From contig NC_045143.1 of the NCBI RefSeq assembly GCF_008831285.2, forward strand, positions 5,093,503 to 5,157,502: DNA of 64,000 nt, written 5' to 3'. Positions 12,488 through 24,722 of this stretch are shown one piece after another. Position 1 is the first letter of the stretch. Each line of letters opens with the position of its first letter. A program made the translations under genes and the position numbers. Under the pieces are notes generated by a model. The model was not told where the DNA came from and made no database searches. It saw nothing but the letters and a program-made list of their open reading frames with translations. Source of the stretch: Nymphaea colorata. Its lineage: Eukaryota; Streptophyta; Magnoliopsida; Nymphaeales; Nymphaeaceae.

Positions 12488-15400
12488 TTACGAATTTACT
12501 GGTCTGCCATTCAGTTTTGGGAAGGGATCTTGCTTGCTAAGAACTACCACTTTGCTCTTGTGTGCGAAATATCCTTTCATAAGATTCTTGTGAATGAGTA
12601 TCGCCATTATACATTCAACCTGCAAAATCTGAATCAGTGACAATTTGAAAATGCAAGAGACAATATTTTGCTTCCCCCGATTACCTCATCAATGTCCATA
12701 TCCATCTCAAGCCATTTAAAAGCTTTTACTATGATTTCCAATTTTACTTGGTGCGCCTTGCTTGCATCCTTCTGCTTTTGGATGATGTATCTGCAAGGAA
12801 AGCATTAACGCTCAACTATACACAAAAGTATAAGATGAGGCAAAAGAAGTCTATACAGGTAGACACTAATTCTCACATCTTCTTCGTCAATCGTTGATAA
12901 ACTTGGAGCTCTAACTTCTCAAGAACAAGATAAACACCAGATCTTAAGAACCTGGAAAAAGCAAGTAATTTCAACAACATTCAAGCATCAGAACTGGATC
13001 TAAGAGGTGGAACAGAATTTGGAACCAATTTGAACAATTCAGGAGTACCTATCCTCATGCTTTTGAAGGGCATTCCTAAGAAGTCGAAGATCACCAGTAC
13101 GTAATGCTTGAATCACATCAGCATACTGAAACATTTAAACGAGTACTATTTCTGAAAAAGTACAGAATAGAAAAATAAACTGCAACAACCATATACAATT
13201 CATGCTCCATTTGGTGCTATGTTATCTCTCATGTTGGGAAATGTATTCAAAGCAGACCATTTTTTTCTCAGGAACATTCGTTGCATTAAGTGTGATAAAT
13301 AGGTGGCAACGTGTCAGACTTCCATAAGAACTAGATGTGGGTGCAGACCCAAGTCCAGTTTGCTATTCAGATCCATATGAAACCTTAACGTGCAGGTAAT
13401 GAGTGCAGATGCAGGTCAACCGGGATGCCAACCTGGATTTTGTTAGTAATTAAGTACTTTGTAACTGAAACCAGTCCATGCCAGCAAAACAATGCTTTCT
13501 TTTCATTATTTTTTTTTCTGCTTTGGAAAATTATAGATCCTAATCAGAACTCCAATTAGACCCTGGTCTGGAAATGAAACTCCACAAACTAATGCTGGCC
13601 ATACACTAATTGCACTCTATGGATTCAATATCCTCCTTTATTGCTGGTTAAAGAAAGGCCTAGGTCAATTGGCCTATTGAAACCCCTGGTGATAAATACT
13701 AAGGTCACTGTTACAGTCATATGGGTAAATACCCAATGACAGCCCATACGAGAAAGGGTACAGTGTTCACGTAAAGTCTTGCATATTTATATCTGCTAAT
13801 AAATTTCCCAGGCTAGATTATTTAAAGCATGTCTCTGGCTCCATGAAATCAATATCAGCAAACATGGAAACCTCAAGGTTGAAGAAAGCAAACCTACCCT
13901 TGTCAAATGCCTAAAGAAGAGCATCAAAGAAATATTCATCAACATACAATAGAATCAAACTAGATAGCTCCTATAAAGAAAATCACTTACTACTCACCTC
14001 AAGCAAATTATACTTCTCCAAAAGCCATTTCTTGGGTAGTATACCAAGTGAGAGCTTCACAGGTATCAGGTACTTTAGTATCAGCCTGTTCTCACAATTG
14101 AGAAGACATAAAATGATTTTATGTCTAAACATAAGAGACAAAATTCTTTCACATTGGACCATCATCGTAACTATCATGCACATATCCACTTACTACGTGA
14201 AATGTACGGTAATGGATAGCAATGGAATGGAGTAACCAACCAATACCTTATATTTGCTTGCTTTTGAGGATGACAGCGTTTTAAGGCATACATGAGCTTT
14301 TCTTCAGCCTGAGAAGAGAAACCAAATTTTATGATTCACCACCCTAACATAAAAAACATATTGTGGGGTTTTCTAGAACAAGAATCACCTCGACGTGCTA
14401 TATAATCACCAAGCAACTTGGAGATCCAAGTGCTCAACTTCCGTAGTGTTTTTTTCTTTTTTTCTTAATTCATTAATCCCTATGGCCCAGGAAATAGTCC
14501 AGCCAAATATGTCCAAATTTTGCTAACACATAGCAAGGAACAATCAATATCTTCGTTGATATTGCTGCTCACTTTCCTTTGTCCTCCTAGCTTGGTCGAT
14601 GTTTATTATGGAAGAGATATTTCACATGAAGAATCCAAATATTGGCAACTCCAGACTTTTAAGCAACCATAGTCATACAAGGTATTCCATCCAGTTAGTT
14701 GACAAATATTTCTGTCATTACCACATATTTCCAATTTCCTATAAACCATGTAAACCATACCCTTAAACAGATAAACTATTTAACAAGTAATACGAGTCAA
14801 GACAAATTTATAAATTATAATATACAAAAGATTAGCATTTTTACAAGTAATACCAAATTTATATCATTTCGTCTACTTTGTTGCTTATAATTTATATTTC
14901 TTTTCTTCTAAGACATGGCAAAAAACCATTCAAAAGAATCAGTTTCATTACATACAATAGATAAGTAGATATTTACTTTGAAAGCTCATCTAAATAGATT
15001 AAACTGCTTTTCCTTTTTTCTGTTTCATCCTTTCACTTTTTCCTTTATTCAAGACCAATAGAGAATTACTACTTCTCCCAACTGTTTGGAAAGAAGGTGT
15101 CAGGTATTGTCGCAACAGCATTGGCATATATAGAGTAAAGAAAATATTATGGTTCCAATTTCTACCTTCTAAGTCACAATTCAACAAGTCTAAAACTTTT
15201 GTAGATCTTATGATATTGCTGTTACTTACAGCGATGAAATTCTCATTAAAAACTTCTAAACGACCAGTATAGTACATGTATGTAACCTGCAATATTCAAC
15301 CATAGAAATAGGTCGGACTTCATGAATAATAGATAAAGAAAATAAAAATAAAATTTCTAATCTAAGAAAGGGGAAAGTAAAAACTAAATATTGATAATAC

Positions 15401-17740
15401 CTTGTCTCTTGTAGGAAACTCTTCAAAATCAAAAATACGTGCAGTCTCAATACTTCTTATCACACTCCTACAGAGGTGAACAGTGCCAAGCTGCACTAGA
15501 AGCACAATGCAAGCTCAACTTTTTTTTACTTCATAATGCTCATGATATTCTCCAAAAGTTCAAGAATCAAAGTTGACTCAAAAGAGAAGACAGGAAAAAG
15601 TAACAGTACCAACCTTGAAATATATTTTGAATAATTGGCATGTGACATACAGTGCTCCAACACGTTTTGGATTTTTACCCTTCAATAAGAAGGCAAATGG
15701 GAGTTAGGTGTCCCAATCGTTGACTCATTTCTTCAAGATAAAAAAAGCCCATACAGGCATTTCTAAGGAAAATAATAGACTATAGATTTCAAGTAATTCA
15801 AGTGAAACTGCATAAGATCAAATGATGTGGCACTTAACACATCAAACATATAAATTTTCCTTCGTCATTCAAAAAAATTCTGGTACTTCAAGAAAATTAA
15901 TGGCAAGAATATGGAAGGAAAACAAAAAAAGATTGAGAAAGAAGAAACAAGCTGTTAAGCAAAAAAGATCGGTCAACAAGGAGCTAGGTTGGTCAGGAGC
16001 TTCAACAAGGGAAATCATGTCAATTGGATTTCTGACCATAAAGTGAAGCAACGTTTGCTTATTTAGAATTTGGGCTTCCAAAAAGGGTTGAATTCCAAAA
16101 TTTTCGTGTCATGTTTGAGAGAGGGTTTTGGCCTCCTGTGCTATGGTTAGGATGCAAAACAAGTATATTAGTTCCACAATGAACTCCCTGATACAAATTG
16201 TTCAGCTGCTCCTTCCAGGTTACCTCCTCTTATGCCAATACCTGTCAAACAATCGGCATATGTAGACAATCCTGACTTCCTTTAAAATTCTAAATGAACA
16301 ACAATTATTTGTAACCACACCGGATTCTCGATTCATATGTCTGAATCAAAGAAAGGAAGGAGGATACAGATACTAATAAAAGATCAACCAAAGATCCTGT
16401 CTTTCTGTTCTCGGGGTAGAATAAATAATCTTTTTTTTTTCTCTGTCTTTCAAGAAGATCAAGTCATCACAGATACTTAGCTTAGAACTTAATTCATTTT
16501 CCAGTTCACTTCTACTGTTTGTATCCATGATGGATAGAACACTGGTCGAACCTCTTTCGTATGATATAATTCTATAAAGAATATTCATATAATAAGGACA
16601 GCTGGAAGGAACGAAATAGTAGAAAAATATGAGAAACTCAAATGCATCAAGGGTGACAAATTGAGCCAATTACCCATTCCCCCCCACAAATTCCATCTAC
16701 GATTCCTAGCATCATCTATTATACCAGGAAACTACTAGACTGGTAAGTAAGTCAGACGGTAAGCATTGTTATGCAAGTGTGAGATGCTCCCAAAATTTTT
16801 TAAGAACATTAAAGGAAGAACTTGAACAGATCAAGATAACAGAGTAACAATATGCATTTCTGTAGTTGATTGTCGTCCATCACCAGAAAACAATTCATCC
16901 ATAAACATTTAACTGGTTCAAAGAGCGCTGAGATTTTTCTTTTTAACAAAAGCAAGATAGGTGCATTTGTGAGTTCAGTATATTATATTCTAAGCCCAAG
17001 AAAAATTAGTCCACCACATTCAAGTAAAGGTCAGAAGAAACATCAAATAAGTATAGGAGATATACAGCAAGTGCGCCAAACACTTTCATTAGAAAGGAAC
17101 CAGCTGCCTTCAATTTATCAGGATTCTTCCCAACGGCAACCAACTCTCTATCAGCCTGCACGCAGATTAAACCAGAGTCAAAAACCATAATTCTTGAAAC
17201 CAATTACCGTTAAGTAATGACTCAACTTAACAATGAACTGTTCATAAATCATGGTCATTCAGCTTCCACCTTTTCACGGCCTACACTCCTAGAACATAAG
17301 AAAACAAACAAACAAACCGAAAATTAACCTAATATCACCTGTTCGGCAAGCCCCCGAATATCGAACACTATCACATACAGAGCTTCCAGGGCCCACGCAG
17401 ATTCCCAATTTCGAAATTCCTGCAGAAAAGCACTGAAAATTCCAAGTTAATTAAAACTAACCAAAAGAAAAATAACAAAAACTGGGAAGGTTGCGTCTCC
17501 CCGTACTTTGCCGACTTCTCAAACGCATTATACGCATCAACGAAGTGATCGTTCCGGAAGCTTTGCAAGCATCTAAGATGGTTCACCAGAATCTCGGCGA
17601 ACTGCACGTACTTGTCGTTCTGCCTGACCAATCTGTTGGCGTCCTTGTGCCAAAAACTTAACAGTTCAGATAATGAAGACAGAAAAGAAATTATGGGTGA
17701 CCCACCAGCAGAAATTGGTGCTAAGGAACTTCATCTTATT

Positions 17741-17775
<35 letters not shown>

Positions 17776-17931
17776 GAAGACGTTGAGGGCGTCGGCCAGG
17801 GAGAGGAAGTTGGAGGAGAGGGAGAGAAGGGATCGGAGGGAGGGGCCGTCCTGGTTGGTAATGGCATCACAGAAGCGGTTGAGATATTGGGTTATCCTTC
17901 TATGAGCCTCCCCCATGCTCAAGTACGCCAT
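12488..17931 (-). CDS. EER5: PCI-domain TREX-2 subunit THP1 / EER5, 13 exons
   Basis: This is the plant orthologue of THP1, a TREX-2 subunit working with SAC3-type partners in mRNA export at the nuclear pore. In Arabidopsis it is also known as ENHANCED ETHYLENE RESPONSE 5. Minus-strand exons are 17931-17773, 17643-17507, 17432-17339, 17155-17066, 15679-15614, 15490-15401, 15286-15230, 14308-14247, 14085-13998, 13125-13049, 12951-12877, 12790-12685 and 12619-12488. They join in phase to 410 aa, the normal family length. Typical stretches are MAYLSMGEAHRRITQYLNRF at the start, EFRNWESAWALEALYV, YMYYTGRLEVFNENF, LKYLIPVKLSLGILP, and the PCI winged-helix end VVVLSKQDPFPKLNGRPVNS. The exon 2 to exon 3 join needs the acceptor at 17433/17432, which restores a conserved ANAF-type sequence. 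Oddity: the intron 1 donor is GTCTCTCT, formed by a GA/CT microsatellite. The call is firm. Confidence 0.95.
17743..17772. repeat. (GA)n microsatellite abutting the EER5 intron 1 donor
   Basis: A GA run on the plus strand reads as CT on the coding strand and begins at the second base of the EER5 first intron. The 5' splice site is therefore exon-CAG followed by GTCTCTCT, a weak match to the GTAAGT consensus. Repeat-length change here would act directly on the donor context. Confidence 0.85.
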
Positions 17932-20311
17932 TCTCTCTCTCCCCTTCTCAATCTCTCTCTGCCACCCACTTGCTGCCCTGTGTTTCTCGAGTCCCAACTC
18001 CCTTCGGCAGTGACGGTGGTGGTCGGTGTTTCTCCGGTCTTCTCAGTCTCCCCAAATCTCTCTCTGGTTTCGGTTCATGGGTTGATTTTCCAACTTACAA
18101 TCCGACCTTCTTATTGGGTCGCTCGTGTGGTCAATATGGTATTGAAAATGAATCGTTCTAGGACATGATACAGACGATCGGATCCCTTCCAGTTTAATCT
18201 TCTTTTTTTCACATTTAATGTAACTTAAAATTATTTTAAAATTTTTTAAAATAAGGAAAATGCCAAAAAGGTATATGTCCAATTTCACTTTATAATTTTA
18301 ATAGCGTATGAAGAGTTTGTAAAAGATTTAGTCAGGAAAGCTTGAAGAATATGGTCGGTAGATGCTTGACTTTATCAATATGTCAATATCTAATATATTC
18401 ACAACGGCTATTCGATAGTAGAGAATCTGTTTTTGAGATAGGAGTCCTAGATCATGCCCTCACCAACGCAAGCTAATTTGAAAGTGATTTGACTTGTAAT
18501 AAAAAACATTGGCATCCAATTTATATTGTACATAATTTATGTTTGGAATTCAAAAATTACCACATTCTTTTTAATCAGTAAGTTACACACACGAGCCAGC
18601 TTCAGACGATGTAGTGCAGCCGGAAAAGTAAAGCTGCTCACACACTAAAGGGATCCAAGGTCTGAATCTCTTGTTATTCCTATGAGTTGCAAACAGTGTC
18701 AAGGGCAACACTTTAATCAGTGTACCATAAGTCTACTCAAGTTCCGAAATAAGTCAAAATCTTATAACCATAAAGTCTCAAAATTAAGTCAAAATCTTAA
18801 AACCATAAGAGTCTAAATTTATGGGTGTTATGCCGAAAGCCCTGTTCCCTAAATAAACATTAAAAAACAGTGAAAAAAGAACATATAAGAGCCAGCTCTT
18901 TTGACATAAAAGCACCAATTACGAAGAATTGAACATCCATAGTAAGTTTTTTGACGTACTGTGGTAGGAGAAGAAGAGGAGGCATCCTTAGCTACTTCAC
19001 AACTCTCAACAAGTACATTATTCTTGACTACCAAGTAAAGAGACTACCATGCCCACAATTAATTGAACTTACACTGGAAAAGTTGACCTAACCCGCAACC
19101 AAAACCAAATGCAAGCACAAAATTTTGGCCCCAAACATAATTTGGATCAAATCCAAACTGACCAGAGAAAATGTGGATTGAGGATTACGATTTTTTACTT
19201 CCTTTTTTGTATTCCACCCCACCAGCTGCCAGGTATTTCATACATAATCCTTAGCACAAATTGAAACATTCATTTTCTTGTGGTGAAGTAATCTAGGAAG
19301 GCATAGTAACTTAAATTAATGTTTATAATTAACGAGCAATGAAGCGAATCTTGGTCTGACAAACCCTTGGATGTCAACTCCAAAGTGATGAAGACAGAAA
19401 TAAAATTATTTGCGTTGCAAGGATTGTAGCTCCTAGGATGCACTTTCTAACTAATTTCAACAGTCTTCTTAGCATTGAAGCTAATCAATAAAACTCACTC
19501 TCATGCCCCAGAAAAATCAAGGTTATTATTCATCCCACGGTTACCAGGAAACCTGATCCCTCACTTAATGATTTGTTTAATTCTCTTTCTCATACTACCT
19601 CCCTAAATCACTTTCATTCACCTACTCTAAAGTAATAACATAATATCTTAGCAGCTGGTTTGATTCACGTCTCTCTTCCCGTGCCTGTTACAAATATTAG
19701 AGACCGTGAATTCCTACTACCATCTCGCTTGAACGGACAAGGAAAGGAAAAGAAAGGAGAAGAAGTTGAATAATAATATTAACAGTTTCATAGAGCTCCT
19801 AAATGCGCAATTGATGAGTGGCACTTGATGAGATTTTGATGCTTTGCTAGTTAAATGAATCTCGCTCTCCACTTATAAATTGTAATTGATTTTTGAATTA
19901 CCAGACAAAATACTACAGTAAACAGTTGCAGTTACTGCCCTGAAAGACGAGGCAAGTTAGCAAATGAAACCAAACAGATGTTACATATAATCAAAACTTA
20001 CAGAACTTTTTGGAATGGAATAGGTTGTGCCTCTGGACTAGTCAAAGTTTCATGTTTCCGATAAGAATTCGGAAAGAAAGGTTCCTATTTTTAAAAAATT
20101 GAGAGAATTGAAATAGTTCTCCAATAGCTGCAAGGCATTCAGGAACCTCATAATTGGAAGCCGATTTCAGAAAACTCCCAAAAGATATATTTCCTTATTT
20201 TCACAGACATCTTGCAGTATGAAAGGTAAAAATGTTTTACCTGATTGAATACGCCATATTCAACCACACCGACCCCTAACCCCACCCACTTTGCAACTTC
20301 TATGTATTAGA
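17932..20311. other. Spacer upstream of EER5
   Basis: The first few hundred bases upstream of the EER5 start are C/T-rich and probably hold its promoter and 5' UTR. The rest is AT-rich spacer. No coding sequence, RNA gene or clear mobile element was recognised. Confidence 0.5.
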
Positions 20312-21060
20312 TAGCTCTTGTGCTTCTAACCTTAATACTTCAAATACTAGTATCTTTATTTCATTGTTCTTTGTTACATCCATGGTTCTTTATCTTCTAA
20401 CTTGAAGCTGACAATGCACTTTCAGCCCATCAGTAACCATTTCTAATGGGAGTCAATATACTACATGGTTTCTCAGGTCTGGTTCGGATATTGACGCAGA
20501 TAGGAAATGGTTCCTTATAGAATGAAAGGACACTGTCAGCTTCCGGTGAGGAGACAAAGATCAATGGGTGCAACAATGAACAATGAAATTTGAAATAAAG
20601 ATATTAAAACAATATGGAAATTATTCAGGTCAGAAGCCTAAGAGCTATCTGTTCATTTATTGCTTGCAGGAAATCACATACTGGTGGTTTTGCCTCTAGA
20701 ATTACATTAATGAAAAAAATGAAAGTGAACTATGCAAAATGGAGACAAACGGAGCTAATCTATATTAGATTGCTCTGGCGATAATAATTGCTATATGGTT
20801 TTTGGCATCTTTATTTCATCTTCCATTGTTCTTTTTCTATTAACTTAAAACTTACAATGCTCTTTCAATCCATCAAAAACCATTTTCAATGGGCATTCAT
20901 TTCCGAACCAAAGCTGGGAAACCATCTACAGGTGGAGCAGAGAAAACCAACGGAGCCCATCGACCTCTCCAACTAGAGAGGAAGTAACCAATGGAGCCTC
21001 CTTCCTTGGCGATTCAATGAAGGATGCAGGGCTCCATTGGCTCATTAAGACAATTTCCAT
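20312..21060. repeat. Palindromic repeat family, copies at 20312-20648 and about 20777-21060
   Basis: The first copy starts AGCTCTTGTGCTTCTAACC and ends with the inverted counterpart (CAGAAGCCTAAGAGCTAT). It is a shortened palindrome lacking most of the centre. The second is a partial left half with the words GGAGCCCATCGACCTCTCC and AACTAGAGAGGAAGT. The same family forms the array at 27.9-29.75 kb and the copies at 42.46-43.15 kb. There is no coding capacity, so it looks like a non-autonomous foldback DNA transposon. Confidence 0.75.
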
Positions 21061-21732
21061 GGTAATTGGCAATTGGTAACTCAATATTGTGAATCAGAGA
21101 AAAATGTTTCAAAAGTATTTTTCTACAAAAATAATTAAAATAATAAAAATTGGTATTTTTTAAAGATAATTAAAAGCTGACAGGCAGCACCATAGTCGGC
21201 CATCGAATCGAAATATTTATTTTAAAAGATAATTAAAGAAAAGTTTGTAGAACCATAATTTTCAATGTTTATATGCTATAAGCCCCAAGAGGTCTGGGCC
21301 AGGAGCTGATAGGCAGCTAGTTGCTGCTCAAATCCAGGAAGGCACCTCCCCTTATACAAGCCAATGCATGTCAAGATGATCATTAGGGCTGAAGAATGGC
21401 ATTGGCTCTCAAAGGGCAATAAAGTCTCTCAAGTATGGATGGTTTCATCCAAATAGTAATAATTTAGATGCCATAAACCTATCTAATGGACAAGCCTAGG
21501 GATGAACTAAGTAAAACTTGAGATATGATAGCAGTTTGTTTAAGCTGTTAGGTTATTCAAAAGTATTCAATTGATGAGGTCAAAGGTGCTGTCATGTAAA
21601 TGAAAGCGCACCGGCAGCCAAATGAATAACTTTTAAAATAGTTGAGTTACATCTAAGGAGCTGATGCGCAAGGTGTGAATGTCTTGCATCAAAATTAGGA
21701 TAGATTCATAAAACACTTGAACAAATGTCCCA

Positions 21733-21908
21733 TTAATCCATATCAGTTTTGAGATAGATTTTTCAAGCACTTACATGTTGTTCCTAATGCATTAATCCAT
21801 ATCAGTCTTGAGATAGATTTTTCAAGCACTTACATGTTGTTCCTAATGCATTAATCCATATCAGTCTTGAGATAGATTTTTCAAGCACTTACATTTTGTT
21901 CCTAATAC
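21733..21908. repeat. Three tandem copies of a 59-bp unit
   Basis: Copies begin at 21733, 21792 and 21851 with TTAATCCATATCAG and end TTGTTCCTAATGC or a close variant. Immediately downstream, to about 22010, a related shorter duplication repeats TTCCTAATxC and AAGGGTCTCAACG. No gene is nearby on either strand. Confidence 0.9.
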
Positions 21909-22749
21909 CAAACGGCTCGTTAAGGGTCTCAACGAAAAGGGAATTACATGTTGTTCCTAATGCTAAACCGCCCTTAAGGGTCTCAACGGAAAGGGAAGGT
22001 CTCAACTGAAAGGGAAGGCTTTACTGTTAACCCCCTCTCCAAAAGCCAGATTATAAGGAAAAACATGATTCTTCATCGGCCTCCCCTTTCCCAAGCTTCT
22101 TCAAGATTTTCATGGAAAGAACTTGATTTCTGAAAACCTGAATCTGTGTCGTTTGAACAACTAAAAAACTGTTAAGGACAAAAGGAGACTTGATTGACGG
22201 CGACATTTGATTGAGCCTTCTTCAAAGTTTTCGTGCGTAGGTCTAAGTTCACCTTTTCTTTGGCGACAGATGCGCAAGATGGGTCAACCAGGGCAGCAAT
22301 TCTGACTGGATGTTGTAAAAGTGAAGGCGATTCCTATGGGCGAATAGGAATAGGTCATCATCGTGCATTCAATTATGAAATAATTTGCGTTCTAATATGC
22401 CAATCAGCCATTCCAAAAAATTTTAAATTGCGAGCTCGTTCTTCTCCTGCAAAATTGAAAGACCAGCAATGTCAAAGTCTTTCACCGTAATTTGTTTTTT
22501 CCACTGTATATAGTTCCTGTTTGAGAGATGCACCGTGTACAATTCTTGTATTGGCAATCCACAGGTTTTAAGGTTTCTGTTTCCTCTTCTTGGTAGAAAT
22601 CTGTATTTGAGAACTTGGAGAGATAATAGAGACGCGTTTGTTACCTTGATTACAAATTCAAGATCTGTCAACAGCCACTTAAAATTCACAGCCTGCTCCC
22701 TGAGTTTGACATCTCAGAGTTTCGATTTCTGTCTTATTTGAAGAGGGAT

Positions 22750-22890
22750 TCGCAATACAATTGGAACAAAATGAAAATGTTCATTAACCAATGGCTTGAA
22801 GTTTTTTGTCGGAACCCATCTGAAACCAAGTGGTCCAAATGACGATCGTTTTCCACCGTTTATCTTGGCCCATAAACGGCGACGCTGACG
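22750..22890. repeat. Repeat with an inverted copy at 26820-26970
   Basis: The words TTTTCCACCGTTTATCTTGG, AACCCATCTGAAACC and GTCCAAATG recur in reverse complement near 26820-26970. The two diverged copies flank the NPP gene in opposite orientation. No coding function was recognised. Confidence 0.7.
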
Positions 22891-23243
22891 TGATCCCAAC
22901 TCAACCACTCCGAGCATATGCAGCGAGATTTTTGATTCCTGTAAATCCTCCTACCCATTTCATTGACTCAGCAAACTAGATTACTTTTGCTGTTTATCCA
23001 CCGAAACCAGAGTAGGAACACGTTACACCCATCGAAAGACACTCGAATACTCCAAGATCTTTCTGCTTTGATCAGAGAACGGAACACCCACAAGTGACTC
23101 GAATACTCCGAGATCTCTTTCTTGAGGCTAGGAAACCTCTATCACCGTTCTCCTCTTCTCAATCACCTTCTTTACTGCCCGCATACCTTCTTCTCCCCTT
23201 CTAAAATTTCTGAAACCCATTCCGTCACTGATTCTTAGACAAG

Positions 23244-24722
23244 ATGGGGCCGCCTTCCCTCTCCATCCTACCTCCTGACTCTTCCGAGCTTTCCCCAACT
23301 TCTGCCCTTCTCCAAGACGACGCCTCTGTAAGCCTCAACCTCCCGATCCACCACCACTCCTCATCCCCAGGCCCCAAGAGGCCGGCTGGAGCCTTCTTCA
23401 TCTTCATGGTAATCACGACTTGCATCTCTGTGTCAACTGCCATCGCCTTCGGGTTCCTCTTCTTCGTCTCCCCCACCAACACCAACCACCATCCTGTCCA
23501 GCAGCCTCTAGAGAACTCCAGACCCCTACAGAAGCTTCAGAAGCCGGCTGTGATTCTTATTTCCTCAGATGGGTTCCGATTTGGGTATCAATTCAAGACC
23601 CCAACTCCAAACATCCACAGGCTTATCTCTAATGGCACTGAAGCAGTAACAGGTTTGATATCGGTCTTCCCCACTTTGACATTTCCCAATCATTATTCCA
23701 TTGCTACTGGACTCTACCCTGCATGGCATGGCATAATCAACAACCATTTTAAGGATCCTGTTACAAACGATAGTTTTAACATGCAAAGCCATGAGCCCAA
23801 GTGGTGGTTGGGTGAACCGATTTGGGAGACTGTGGTGAACAATGGTTTGAAGGCAGCTACCTATTTTTGGCCTGGATCAGAAGTCCATAAGGGGAAGTGG
23901 GACTGCCCACCAAAGTACTGTAAGAATTATGATGGCTCTGTGCCTTTTGAAGAGAGGGTTGATACCGTTTTGAGCTACTTTGATCTCCCTGATGAGGAGA
24001 GGCCTGTATTCATGACTCTATACTTTGAGGACCCAGATCACCAGGGCCACCAAGTTGGGCCCGATGATCCCTTGATCACGGAAGCAGTCGCTAGGATTGA
24101 TCGGATGATCGGGAGATTGATTGCAGGGCTGGAGAAGAGAGGAGTGTTTGAGGATGTGACGACTATCATGGTTGGGGATCACGGTATGGTGGGTACATGT
24201 GACGGGAAGCTGATCTTTTTAGACGACCTGGCCCCTTGGATTGAAGTTCAGCACGATTGGGTTCAATCTTATAGCCCCCTGCTTGCGATAAGGCCTCCTC
24301 CTGGATCCTCGCCGGCCGACGTCGTTGCGAAGATGAATGAAGGACTGAGCTCTGGAAAGGTTAAGAATGGGGAGTACTTAAAGATTTTCCTTAAGGAGAA
24401 TTTGCCCAGTAGGCTGCATTATGTAGACAGCTACCGAATTCCTCCGATTATTGGATTAGTTGCAGAAGGGTACAAAGTGGAGCAAAAGCGTTCCAACCGC
24501 CAGGAGTGTGGTGGTGCTCATGGATATGATAATGAATTCTTTTCTATGAGAACGATCTTTATTGGTCATGGACCTCAATTTGCAAGGGGCCGCAAGGTGC
24601 CATCGTTCGAAAACATTGAGATCTATAACTTGATTGCTTCTATTCTTAATTTAAAGGTGGCACCGAACAATGGGACGGCTTCTTTTGCCAACTCGATTCT
24701 TCTTCCTGCTGCATCAAGTTGA
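23244..24722 (+). CDS. Ectonucleotide pyrophosphatase/phosphodiesterase (NPP family), single exon
   Basis: This is an alkaline-phosphatase-superfamily metal enzyme that hydrolyses phosphodiester or pyrophosphate bonds of nucleotides. Plant members act in the secretory path, plastids or apoplast. The frame is intronless, 492 aa. A cytosolic Pro/Ser-rich N-terminus is followed by one membrane anchor at about 49-75 (FFIFMVITTCISVSTAIAF). The catalytic domain starts near 101 with ILISSDGFRF (metal ligand D109). FPTLTFPNHYS carries the probable nucleophile T146 and N149. PDHQGHQVGP (D265, H269), GDHGM (D312, H313) and GGAHGYDNEF supply the remaining zinc ligands, so all expected active-site residues are present. 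The ATG context is ACAAGATGG, and no better in-frame ATG exists upstream. It stands alone, between inverted copies of a short repeat. The family is certain; the substrate is not. Confidence 0.95.
   Translation: MGPPSLSILPPDSSELSPTSALLQDDASVSLNLPIHHHSSSPGPKRPAGAFFIFMVITTCISVSTAIAFGFLFFVSPTNTNHHPVQQPLENSRPLQKLQKPAVILISSDGFRFGYQFKTPTPNIHRLISNGTEAVTGLISVFPTLTFPNHYSIATGLYPAWHGIINNHFKDPVTNDSFNMQSHEPKWWLGEPIWETVVNNGLKAATYFWPGSEVHKGKWDCPPKYCKNYDGSVPFEERVDTVLSYFDLPDEERPVFMTLYFEDPDHQGHQVGPDDPLITEAVARIDRMIGRLIAGLEKRGVFEDVTTIMVGDHGMVGTCDGKLIFLDDLAPWIEVQHDWVQSYSPLLAIRPPPGSSPADVVAKMNEGLSSGKVKNGEYLKIFLKENLPSRLHYVDSYRIPPIIGLVAEGYKVEQKRSNRQECGGAHGYDNEFFSMRTIFIGHGPQFARGRKVPSFENIEIYNLIASILNLKVAPNNGTASFANSILLPAASS

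Noticed and set aside
17421-17432. Alternative EER5 exon 3 acceptor directly before GAATTTCG
   Set aside because: It would break the phase with exon 2. The acceptor at 17433/17432 restores a conserved ANAF-type sequence and the frame.
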